DNA of 64,000 nt, from assembly GCF_000424585.1 (NCBI RefSeq), contig NZ_AUKE01000014.1, positions 47,019-111,018 of the forward strand, in the 5' to 3' direction. The number at the start of each line of letters is the position of its first letter. The first letter of the stretch is position 1. Both the position numbers and the translations under genes were made by a program. This DNA is from Butyrivibrio sp. MC2013. Lineage in GTDB: Bacteria; Bacillota; Clostridia; Lachnospirales; Lachnospiraceae. Of the stretch, positions 53,201 to 59,818 are shown in pieces. Under the pieces are notes generated by a model, which saw nothing but the letters and a program-made list of their open reading frames with translations, searched no databases and had not been told where the DNA came from.

Positions 53201-53747
53201 GAGCAAAGGCAGATTGTTTCTGGCAAGACATGGGGCCACTGAATGGACATCCCAACATAGATTGACCGGGTGGGAGGATCTCCCTATTTCGGAAATAGGA
53301 AAAGAAGAATCATACAACTGTGGCGCTTATTTGAAGAAACAGGGGATTGTATTTGATAGAGCATATACTTCTGACCTGCTCAGAGCGAGTCAGACTCTTG
53401 ATATAATTTTAGATATCATAGGGCAGAAGAATTTGTCGATAATATCAAATAGTGCTTTAAGAGAACAGTTTTTTGGCTCCTCCCAAGGAGCAAGCCACAT
53501 GGAAAGAAGAAGCACAGGCTTTCAAATGGATCCGGCAGCCGAGACGGCGGAAGATTTTAGAGAGAGGGTTCACAAGTTCTTCTACGATGAGATAAATCCG
53601 AAACTTGAGGAGGGAGAGATTGTTCTCGTTGTGACACATCAAAGAGTTATTCGCGAAATTGTTACATGTATCAGTGGAAACAATGGTGCATCGACTCCTG
53701 ATTTCGAAAAGTGGGAAACCGGAGAAGTTCGCCAGGTGAATATATAG
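53193..53747 (+). CDS. Histidine-phosphatase (phosphoglycerate mutase-like)
   Basis: This 184-residue enzyme begins with the RHG motif (LFLARHGATEWTSQHRLTGW, His13). It also has DRAYTSDLLRASQTLDIIL, an acid in ALREQFFG and the second His in LVVTHQRVIREI. The size and motifs fit a small-molecule phosphatase. It overlaps the ACP gene and is the last gene of the operon, where it might remove a phosphate from the product or undo the kinase. Confidence 0.92.
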   Translation: MTESKGRLFLARHGATEWTSQHRLTGWEDLPISEIGKEESYNCGAYLKKQGIVFDRAYTSDLLRASQTLDIILDIIGQKNLSIISNSALREQFFGSSQGASHMERRSTGFQMDPAAETAEDFRERVHKFFYDEINPKLEEGEIVLVVTHQRVIREIVTCISGNNGASTPDFEKWETGEVRQVNI

Positions 53748-53792
53748 TTCATACAAAGACCTGCAGTATTCCGTTGTGTTTGTATTGGATTA

Positions 53793-53840
53793 TTGATCGG
53801 TACAATCATTAGCTTTTCTATAGGATAAAAAATGAAAAAG
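53793..53840 (+). repeat. Short direct repeat R4, copy 1
   Basis: TTGATCGGTACAATCATT and the following A/T-rich leader up to ATGAAAAAG match 55084-55133 closely, with small gaps. In copy 2 the ATG starts a real gene; here it leads into a broken acetyltransferase tail. Confidence 0.75.
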
Positions 53841-53997
53841 CTGCTCTTATGCTATTGGATACTATGCAAAAGAAGGTTTTGAAGTTGTCTCAGAACTGTT
53901 TATGGAAGATGGTATCCCACATGTGAAGATGGAAAGATTAGTATTATATGAAGATTCGAAAAGATTGATAGAACGTTATATTCGAATATTTTCTTGA
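53836..53997 (+). pseudogene. GNAT acetyltransferase remnant (C-terminal end)
   Basis: In one frame the sequence reads AIGYYAKEGFEVVSELFMED and then GIPHVKMERLVLYED to a stop at 53995-53997. This is a typical GNAT C-terminal end. The N-terminal two-thirds are absent, and the piece is joined to the leader of the R4 repeat. Confidence 0.7.
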
Positions 53998-54041
53998 CAA
54001 CAAAGCTCGTTACCCAGTATAGTTGATGAAACAAAACAAAC

Positions 54042-54127
54042 AGACGCCCATTGCTACCGAGTAGTGGGATTAACGTCATTTCTTTACCGTTAGGTCTTAG
54101 CAGGTAAGGAAATGGCGTATTTTATTT
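54042..54127 (+). promoter_or_regulatory. Structured leader with terminator before the SMR gene (possible guanidine-responsive riboswitch)
   Basis: A hairpin with CTAC-CGA-GTAG (54047-54068) is followed by a 16-bp stem, ACGTCATTTCTTTACC (54073-54088) with GGTAAGGAAATGGCGT (54103-54118), and TATTTTATTT. The loop TTAGGTCTTAG could pair with the ACC of the first hairpin. The two-hairpin, terminator-type layout ahead of a guanidinium-type SMR exporter suggests a guanidine-IV-like riboswitch. The class assignment is from memory and unproven; the terminator is clear. Confidence 0.5.
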
Positions 54128-54185
54128 CCGCGAGCAATGAGGAAAATTAACATGCTTGCATAGACATTTGACGAATGCCGCGAGA

Positions 54186-54207
54186 GTCTGAAATTTTAAT
54201 TTCAGAC
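54186..54207. promoter_or_regulatory. Perfect 22-base palindrome directly before the SMR ribosome site
   Basis: GTCTGAAATT and AATTTCAGAC are exact inverted repeats with TT between them. They end four bases before GGAGG. It could be a repressor site or an RNA stem that modulates translation. Confidence 0.45.
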
Positions 54208-54221
54208 CTATGGAGGTTTCT

Positions 54222-54542
54222 ATGAAGTGGATATATTGTTTTATTGCAGGTGCTCTTGAAATTACGTGGGCGGTAACTATGAAAATGTCCGATGGATTTA
54301 CGCTACTGATTCCATCTATAATAACCGGCATCGGGTATATAGCCAGCGCTGTATTTCTTTCGATAGCGTTGAAGCAGCTACCGCTGGGAACAGCATATGC
54401 CATGTGGACCGGTATGGGAATTGTTGGAACCACGCTGTTGGGAATATTTCTTTTCCATGAAAAGCTTACAGTTCCACAGGTGATATGTGTTATTCTGATT
54501 GTAGTTGGAATAGCAGGACTTAAGATTTTGGCGAAAGAATGA
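54222..54542 (+). CDS. SMR-family exporter (Gdx/SugE-like)
   Basis: This 106-residue protein has four membrane spans, the conserved Glu in the first (GALEITWAV) and the Gdx-type signatures KMSDGFT, LPLGTAYAMWTGMGIVGT. These favour guanidinium export over broad drug export. ATG 54222 follows GGAGG. Its stop overlaps the start of the following gene (ATGA). The leader upstream may control it. Confidence 0.9.
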   Translation: MKWIYCFIAGALEITWAVTMKMSDGFTLLIPSIITGIGYIASAVFLSIALKQLPLGTAYAMWTGMGIVGTTLLGIFLFHEKLTVPQVICVILIVVGIAGLKILAKE

Positions 54543-55030
54543 GGTTGTTAAGGATGTTTAGAGAAATGCGTAGATTTAAACAGCAAGTGTCAGAAGCTGA
54601 GTGCATTGAAATTTTAAAAAGTACCAAGAGAGGTGTCTTATCTGTAATTGGAGATGATGGTTATCCATATGGAATGCCAATCAATCATTATTATTGTGAA
54701 GCTGATGGCAAGCTTTATTTTCATGGAGCCAAGGCTGGACATAAGATTGATGCCATCAAGGCTTGTAACAAGGCAAGCTATTGCGTTTACAACGACGGTT
54801 TTCGAAAGGAAGGGGATTGGGCTTTAAATATCACTAGCGTCATCATCTTTGGTAGAATTCATCTGGTAGAAGATGATGAGGTTGCCCTTAGAATATGCTC
54901 TGAGCTAACAAAGAAATTTACAGATGATCAAGAGTATCTGGACAAAGAGATTAAGAACTCATTTCGTAACGTTCAATGTTTGGAATTTGTACCAGAGCAT
55001 ATGACAGGAAAGTTGGTTAATGAGTCATAA
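54539..55030 (+). CDS. Pyridoxamine 5'-phosphate oxidase-family protein (NimA-like)
   Basis: This 163-residue split-barrel flavin-binding protein has GVLSVIGDDGYPYGMPINHY and KLYFHGAKAGHKIDAIKAC, typical of the nitroimidazole-resistance-like PPOX group. It overlaps the SMR stop by four bases. Its last nine codons are part of the 83-bp repeat R3, whose other copy sits at 46201 without the rest of the gene. Confidence 0.9.
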   Translation: MRLLRMFREMRRFKQQVSEAECIEILKSTKRGVLSVIGDDGYPYGMPINHYYCEADGKLYFHGAKAGHKIDAIKACNKASYCVYNDGFRKEGDWALNITSVIIFGRIHLVEDDEVALRICSELTKKFTDDQEYLDKEIKNSFRNVQCLEFVPEHMTGKLVNES

Positions 55031-55083
55031 AGTGGAATGACGTTATATCTGAATCTAAAACACCAAAACCAAATACATCTATC
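55001..55083 (+). repeat. 83-bp direct repeat R3, copy 2
   Basis: It covers the end of the pyridoxamine-oxidase-like gene and 53 bases after it, matching 46201-46283 at 81 of 83 positions. It directly abuts R4 copy 2. Confidence 0.9.
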
Positions 55084-55133
55084 TTGATCGGTACAATCAT
55101 TATCTTTTCCATTGGAGAAAAAATATGAAAAAG
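55084..55133 (+). repeat. Short direct repeat R4, copy 2
   Basis: It matches the leader at 53793-53840 and ends with the start codon and first codons of the TIGR04076-type gene. Confidence 0.75.
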
Positions 55134-55487
55134 TGGTATGACGAAGAATATGAATTTACAGTAGAAGTAACAGGCTTTTTGCATGGAGACCATACGGAAA
55201 GATATTGCCGTAATGGTGAAGAGATTGGGGATGTATATAAATGTACCTATGGGTGTCCTGTCAATAGGGATGGTTATGGAATCTGTTCGAAGACAATGAT
55301 GATGCTATTTCCTTTGATGGAAGCCGTTAGAAGCGGCGGGGATCTTACAAAAGTCGGCGGTGATGGAAAATACTCCAAAACTGTTGTGTGTCCGGACGGA
55401 TGCGTGATATTCAAACTAACGGCAAAACCATTGGGGAATGAAAACTTTCATACAGGAGGTTTCTGGGATTATCCTGATGAAACATAG
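55125..55487 (+). CDS. TIGR04076-family small protein
   Basis: This 120-residue protein has the family pattern YKCTYGCPVNRDGYGICSKT, a GGDL segment and VCPDGCVIFKL. The cysteines are conserved in the family, but its function is unknown. The gene occupies the space between R3 and a short ACATAGACCAGTA sequence. The other R3 copy at 46201 is followed by that sequence with no gene, so it looks like a removable cassette. Confidence 0.85.
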   Translation: MKKWYDEEYEFTVEVTGFLHGDHTERYCRNGEEIGDVYKCTYGCPVNRDGYGICSKTMMMLFPLMEAVRSGGDLTKVGGDGKYSKTVVCPDGCVIFKLTAKPLGNENFHTGGFWDYPDET

Positions 55488-55580
55488 ACCAGTATCTTTT
55501 GTAACAAGCTATATTGAGACCAGAGGTTCTTTATGGGGAAGCGTATAGCATTAAGAATGGAGAGATTGGAGGGGTAAACC

Positions 55581-56102
55581 ATGTTAGAAATATTAAAAGC
55601 GAGGTTTCAGGATAATAAGAATCTTCATATGGAACTGAGTTGGCTTGACGTGGAGAAACGTTTACTTGAGCATCCGGGCTCCATGGATGTTTTGAGAAGG
55701 ATGGAGGAGAGCGGAGGAGAACCGGATACCATCGGCTATGATGAAAAGACGGGAAAGCTAATTTTCTGCGACTGCGCAAAGGAGTCCCCTTCTGGGCGCA
55801 GAAGCCTGTGCTATGACGAAAAGGCATTACAGGGGCGTGCTAAAAACCCGCCATCAGGCAGCGCCGAATGGAAAGCAAAAGAAATCGGCGTTTTGATCAT
55901 GACGGAGGAACTCTATCGCCGACTGCAAAGTCTCGGGGAATTTGATTTGAAAACGTCAAGTTGGATCACTACGCCGGATGATATTCGCGACAAGGGCGGT
56001 GCATTGTTTTGCGAACGACGTTACGGAAGGGTTTTCACATTCCATAACGGGGCGGATTCGTACTATTCCGTGCGCGGGTTCAGAGGCTATACGCTTATAT
56101 AA
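55581..56102 (+). CDS. DUF4256-family protein
   Basis: This 173-residue protein has the DUF4256 signatures ESGGEPDTIGYDEKTG, CAKESPSGRRSLCYDEKAL, YRRLQSLGEFDLKTSSWI and HNGADSYYSVRGFRG. Family members are single-domain cytosolic proteins of unknown function. The start ATG 55581 follows GGAGGGG. It is slightly short compared with the ~185-residue family length, but both ends look intact. Confidence 0.88.
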   Translation: MLEILKARFQDNKNLHMELSWLDVEKRLLEHPGSMDVLRRMEESGGEPDTIGYDEKTGKLIFCDCAKESPSGRRSLCYDEKALQGRAKNPPSGSAEWKAKEIGVLIMTEELYRRLQSLGEFDLKTSSWITTPDDIRDKGGALFCERRYGRVFTFHNGADSYYSVRGFRGYTLI

Positions 56103-56148
56103 ATTCTGATTGTAGAGCGATTAAATACAGTAAAATGTTCCACTCGCC

Positions 56149-56427
56149 ATGGTTCGTTATAGCGCAAGAGGTTGCGGGAAAAAGCAGGAGTTTGTTAATT
56201 CGTACAAATTCAGAGTAAATGCTAATGGTAAAAGCGTAGACATTTGGCTGATCTACCGTTGCAAGAAATGCAAGCATTCCAAAAACCTCACGATTTATGA
56301 GAGGACGCATCCTGGAAGGATTCCGACGGAATTGTTTGAATGCTTTATGAATAATGACATGGAGACTGCTATGGAATATGGCAGAAATATAGACTTTTTG
56401 AAGAAAAATAATGCTGAATTTAAGTAA
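56149..56427 (+). CDS. DUF1062-family protein, apparently truncated
   Basis: This 92-residue frame matches the middle of DUF1062: FVNSYKFRVNANGKSVDIWL and YRCKKCKHSKNLTIYER, with the zinc-ribbon-like CxxC. DUF1062 proteins usually have ~180 residues; the N-terminal strand and much of the C-terminus are missing. No good ribosome site precedes ATG 56149. It is probably a gene fragment. Confidence 0.7.
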   Translation: MVRYSARGCGKKQEFVNSYKFRVNANGKSVDIWLIYRCKKCKHSKNLTIYERTHPGRIPTELFECFMNNDMETAMEYGRNIDFLKKNNAEFK

Positions 56428-56469
56428 ATGACGGCTGGACTTAGGTCCGGCAGTTTCTAATTGGAAGGT

Positions 56470-56632
56470 AAATCCGTCCTGACATGGTAATATATATTCG
56501 CTGTGTCAGGACTATTTTTATGTCATAATAGATAAATGGTGCCCGGCGTGGTACTCGGTACAATAAGCTGAGATAACAAATGGCTTAAATAAAGCATTTT
56601 TAAAAGGAGATACATAAAAAATGAAACTAGGC
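56470..56632. repeat. R1 element, copy A
   Basis: It contains AAATCCGTCCTGACATGG, the stem GTCCTGACA/TGTCAGGAC, the conserved loop and TATTTTTATG, followed by about 110 bases shared with copy C to ATGAAACTAGG. It separates the DUF1062 fragment from the DUF3791/DUF3990 module. The ATG at the end opens only 17 codons. Confidence 0.85.
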
Positions 56633-56731
56633 ATTGCTGCTTTTTTGATGATTGCAGAAAGACCAAACAAGTAGATAAATACAATAGGTAATGGTATTAT
56701 TAAATAGAAGATTATTAGAAGAGGAAGTGCT

Positions 56732-56950
56732 ATGAGCTATCAGAGAAGATTGATAAATTATACAGTTGCATGTGTTAATGAGTTTGCTGAAGCTTTTAAT
56801 TTGAATGTTAAAGAAGCATATAGATATCTTCGAGATTTCAAGGGAATAGAGTTCCTGAAGGATTTCTACGAGGAAGAGCATCTTTTATCATTTGATAATG
56901 TGGTTGAAGATTTACAAGCTCTTTGCCGGAGAAATGGAGGAACTATATGA
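56732..56950 (+). CDS. DUF3791-family small protein (possible antitoxin)
   Basis: This 72-residue protein has the family pattern AYRYLRDFKGIEFLKDFYEE, then a His and FDNVVEDLQALC. DUF3791 proteins occur next to DUF3990 proteins. Here the stop overlaps the DUF3990 start (ATGA). The small size and coupling fit an antitoxin-like partner. Ribosome site GAGGAAG. Confidence 0.82.
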   Translation: MSYQRRLINYTVACVNEFAEAFNLNVKEAYRYLRDFKGIEFLKDFYEEEHLLSFDNVVEDLQALCRRNGGTI

Positions 56951-57453
56951 TTCTTTATCATGGTAGTAATGTTGATATACAAAATATCAGCTTGTCAGCT
57001 TGCAGACCATATAAGGATTTTGGTAGGGGATTCTATTTAACAGATATTCCGGAACAGGCTGAGCGCATGGCAGAACGAGTTGCTAGGATTTACGGTGGTG
57101 AACCTGTACTCAATATTTATGAGATAGATGATTCTTTTTTGGATTCCTCTAGTCTTAGAATCAAAAATTTTGGTGAAGAAACAACGGAAGATTGGGCTCG
57201 TTTTGTAATGAATAATAGGAATAGAGGCTTTGAGAATTATTCAGATCCATTGTGCAATTTCGATTCTAAGTATGATATCGTAATTGGACCTGTTGCGGAT
57301 GATAATATGGCAATGCTGTTTAGACAATATGAAGAAGAAGTTATAGATTTTGATACGCTTCTTAAAGGCATGATATATAAAAAGACATCTTCACAGTATT
57401 CATTCCATACACCTGCAGCTATTTCATTATTGAGGAAAATTAGTCATGAATGA
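56947..57453 (+). CDS. DUF3990-family protein, ADP-ribosyltransferase-like (possible toxin)
   Basis: This 168-residue protein opens ILYHGSNVDI and has FGRGFYLTDIPEQAERMAER, the His-Gly and Gly-phi-Tyr features of ADP-ribosyltransferase folds such as DUF3990. Later YDIVIGPVADDNMA is conserved in the family. ATG 56947 overlaps the DUF3791 stop; a longer frame exists but starts inside that gene. It is likely the effector of a toxin-antitoxin-like unit; target unknown. Confidence 0.82.
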   Translation: MILYHGSNVDIQNISLSACRPYKDFGRGFYLTDIPEQAERMAERVARIYGGEPVLNIYEIDDSFLDSSSLRIKNFGEETTEDWARFVMNNRNRGFENYSDPLCNFDSKYDIVIGPVADDNMAMLFRQYEEEVIDFDTLLKGMIYKKTSSQYSFHTPAAISLLRKISHE

Positions 57454-57676
57454 GAAAAAGCAACTAATAGAGTATGCTATTCAGGATATTGTTGAAATGA
57501 TCTCGAAAGATCAGAACGTAGAATATGACGAGGCTATGAACTTCTTTTATGAATCAGAGGTTTTTGATAAGCTTCAAGATGTAGAAACAGGGCTTTATCG
57601 TGAAAGCTCTGCTTATATTTATGATTTATATAAAGATGAGTTGAACTTCGGGCATATCGTTCAAGCTGAAATATAA
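57446..57676 (+). CDS. Small helical protein, third gene of the DUF3990 module
   Basis: This 76-residue acidic protein starts inside the DUF3990 gene (8-base overlap), so it is translationally coupled. It has MISKDQNVEYDEAMNFFYES and LYKDELNFGHIVQAEI and resembles DUF3791 proteins in length and in its amphipathic helices. It may be a second antitoxin-like partner. Confidence 0.7.
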   Translation: MNEKKQLIEYAIQDIVEMISKDQNVEYDEAMNFFYESEVFDKLQDVETGLYRESSAYIYDLYKDELNFGHIVQAEI

Positions 57677-57713
57677 TAATCGCCAGAAATTTAGAAGCTG
57701 ATTTGATGGATTT

Positions 57714-57815
57714 CACGTTTTTACAAATCCGTCCTGACATGGTAATATATATTCGCTGTGTCAGGGCTATTTTTTGTCGTAATACATAAATGGTACTCGT
57801 CGTGGCACTCGGTAT
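57714..57815. repeat. R1 element, copy B
   Basis: CACGTTTTTACAAATCC, the stem GTCCTGACA/TGTCAGGGC with the conserved loop, and TATTTTTTGTC, followed by a shortened form of the downstream block with TGGCACTCGGTA. It follows the DUF3990 module. Confidence 0.85.
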
Positions 57816-57862
57816 GGTACTCGATATTCGGGAGACCTAGAAAAAATATCAACATTATTTCA

Positions 57863-57886
57863 TTTGTAACAAGCTGTATTGAGACC
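57863..57886 (+). repeat. Short repeat R5
   Basis: TTTGTAACAAGCTGTATTGA and GACC match the sequence at 55498-55521 with one difference. R5 lies just before R2 copy 1 here and just after the TIGR04076 gene at the other site. Confidence 0.65.
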
Positions 57887-57906
57887 CAGGTTAGCAGATA
57901 GATTAC

Positions 57907-58026
57907 ACAGCATCGGATAGTCAAATGTCCGGTGCTGTTTTTTTTACGCCATGCTTCTATTAGCCAAAAACGAAAAAATATTGAAAATGGCTAATAGGTA
58001 TAAGATTCCGAATTTAAATGTAAATG
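57907..58026. repeat. 120-bp direct repeat R2, copy 1
   Basis: It matches 61974-62093 with five differences by eye. It contains a terminator (ACAGCATCGG with CCGGTGCTGT and eight Ts) and a second hairpin (ATTAGCCA with TGGCTAAT). It flanks the TetR/esterase cassette on its left and serves as a terminator on the plus strand. Confidence 0.9.
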
Positions 58027-58040
58027 ATTTCTTATGCGGT

Positions 58041-58577
58041 TTAAGAAGCATCACCTTTGTTTTCGTTCCCTTGGTGAGCAAGTGCAAAGAGAGCCTTTAA
58101 TTCATCGCCGCTTTCCTGCATACCGCGTTTGATCCATTCCAGCATCCATCCGTAAATGCCATATGCCCAAAAAGATTTCATATATGCTTCAAGGTTGGGC
58201 ATTTCAGGCATTATCTGAATGGTGCTAATTATGGTTTCCATCATGATGGAGGACATACCTGCGTTACAGAGAATGGTATAAAATTCTCTATGATCACGGT
58301 AAAAATCGAATAATGAGGGGAACAAACTCTCCGGCGTTGATTCGGGGTTAGACTCATATAGCCTTCCCCATTCCTTAATGAGCCGGTCCGACTCTTCTTT
58401 CAGAATATCCTCTTTATTCTGGTAGTTGCGGTAAAAAGAGACGCGTCCGATTTCGGCTTTGCTTGTTAGTTCGCTGACAGAAATATCGGAGAGAGGCTTC
58501 TCCTTCAGAAGATCAAGAAGCGCAGTTAGGATCTGCTTTTTGACATATGTATTTTTTTGTTCATTGTTCATATTCAT
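58041..58577 (-). CDS. TetR-family regulator
   Basis: This regulator of about 178 residues has an N-terminal TetR helix-turn-helix (ILTALLDLLKEKPLSDISVS, then AEIGRVSFYRNYQNKEDILK) and a TetR_C-type ligand domain. ATG 58577 is chosen because GGGAGG lies upstream; the start of the longer frame would lie between the operators. It is divergent from the pectin-acetylesterase-like gene, and two matching palindromes lie between them, so it probably represses both. Confidence 0.88.
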   Translation of the reverse strand: MNMNNEQKNTYVKKQILTALLDLLKEKPLSDISVSELTSKAEIGRVSFYRNYQNKEDILKEESDRLIKEWGRLYESNPESTPESLFPSLFDFYRDHREFYTILCNAGMSSIMMETIISTIQIMPEMPNLEAYMKSFWAYGIYGWMLEWIKRGMQESGDELKALFALAHQGNENKGDAS

Positions 58578-58614
58578 GCGATGAAACAAACCTCCCGAAT
58601 ATGTATCATTTTGC

Positions 58615-58658
58615 TGAAACACTTGTATCGTCGCCGGGTTTATGATACATTTGTTTCA
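58615..58658. promoter_or_regulatory. Pair of TetR operator-like palindromes
   Basis: 58615-58630 and 58643-58658 share the 16-base pattern TGA(A/T)ACA-NN-TGT(A/T)TC(A/G) and have centres 28 bases apart. TATGAT at 58641-58646, a good -10 box for the rightward gene, overlaps the second site. Confidence 0.6.
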
Positions 58659-58680
58659 ACAGCTTGTCAAGGAGGATACC

Positions 58681-59796
58681 ATGAAAAAGGTCATGAAAAT
58701 TGTCGGCATTACTATAATTGCGGTTGCGGCGATTGCAGCGATTATTGTAGGAGTGATACTTAGCAAAACTGTTTTTGTCAAACATCCGGAGCTCAAAGGC
58801 GAACCGGAGATTGGCAAGTGGTATCGTATCACCCCGGAGGGGACAATATCTTCTGACGGAAGCGAATGGCATGGACTCATCAGACTCGGATCTGAGAATA
58901 AGGTCGTGGTATACTTTTTCGGCGGTGGTGCAAGCATCAACGGTTATACTTCCGAGCACGGTAAAGAATTTTTTGCTACGACAGCAAAAGTCCAGGATTT
59001 CGTTGCTTCCGGAGGAATAGGAAGCACTTCGGAAGAGAATCCTTTCCGTGATTGGACTTTTCTTGTTCTGCCATATGCCTCCGGAGATTTTCACAGCGGA
59101 ACAGGCGAGTATCATTACATGGACGGCAGCAAAGAGAGGGTGGTATATCATAACGGATATAACAATTATTCGGCTTTCATGGATGCGGCTATGCCTTATG
59201 TTGGCAATCCAGACACTTTACTGGTAACTGGTTTTTCTGCGGGCGGATTTGCGACATCTCTTTTGGCGGACGATGTGATTGACAGGTTTCCTTCTGCGGA
59301 AAATATCACGGTATGTGTGGACAGTTCACTGCTTCTCTATGACGGATGGCATGAGACGGCTGACGGATTATGGAAAACACCAACAGTAATTGCCGATCGA
59401 CTGGTTAGTGATAATCTGGTACTTGATAGTCTTATCGCTTTATACAACAAACGGGGTGATACCGTTAAAATCCTGTTTGACTGCTCCTATCGTGATGATA
59501 CATTGCAGGAGTATCAGGCGTATATTAGGACCGGGATGATGACAAGAAGCAAGGAAAATGGAGACCTGTTCCAGAAGGATCTTGCAGAGATGGTTGATGG
59601 ATTACAGGAGAACATCCCCGGTGTTGGCATATTTATTTGGAAATATGGTGAGGATCCGGAAACGCATAATACGCAGCATACTATCATATCCAGTAATGTA
59701 TTTGACAAACTCGAGGACGAAGTCAGTGTGGCAGATTGGATTTATGCAGCTGTGAACGGGAATGTTCAAAGTCATGGATTAGAGCTCCTCAAATGA
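58681..59796 (+). CDS. Pectin acetylesterase-family hydrolase, membrane-anchored
   Basis: This 371-residue protein has one N-terminal membrane span (VGITIIAVAAIAAIIVGVIL). The outer domain has the pectin-acetylesterase/NOTUM-type motifs VVVYFFGGGASI and the nucleophile TGFSAGGFATSLL, with a His in HNTQHTII near the end. It should remove acyl groups from a glycan outside the cell. ATG 58681 follows AAGGAGG. It heads a cassette of three hydrolases. Confidence 0.86.
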   Translation: MKKVMKIVGITIIAVAAIAAIIVGVILSKTVFVKHPELKGEPEIGKWYRITPEGTISSDGSEWHGLIRLGSENKVVVYFFGGGASINGYTSEHGKEFFATTAKVQDFVASGGIGSTSEENPFRDWTFLVLPYASGDFHSGTGEYHYMDGSKERVVYHNGYNNYSAFMDAAMPYVGNPDTLLVTGFSAGGFATSLLADDVIDRFPSAENITVCVDSSLLLYDGWHETADGLWKTPTVIADRLVSDNLVLDSLIALYNKRGDTVKILFDCSYRDDTLQEYQAYIRTGMMTRSKENGDLFQKDLAEMVDGLQENIPGVGIFIWKYGEDPETHNTQHTIISSNVFDKLEDEVSVADWIYAAVNGNVQSHGLELLK

Positions 59797-59818
59797 TAGA
59801 AAACAGTAGGAGGTCGGA

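Noticed and set aside
56622..56675. 17-codon frame after R1 copy A (MKLGIAAFLMIAERPNK)
   Set aside because: It has a good ribosome site, but the same start in copy C ends after seven codons, so it is more likely a shared remnant of a lost gene.
56470..57815. R1 copies as ends of an IS200/IS605-type element
   Set aside because: The folded ends would fit, but no Y1 transposase or TnpB gene lies between any two copies.
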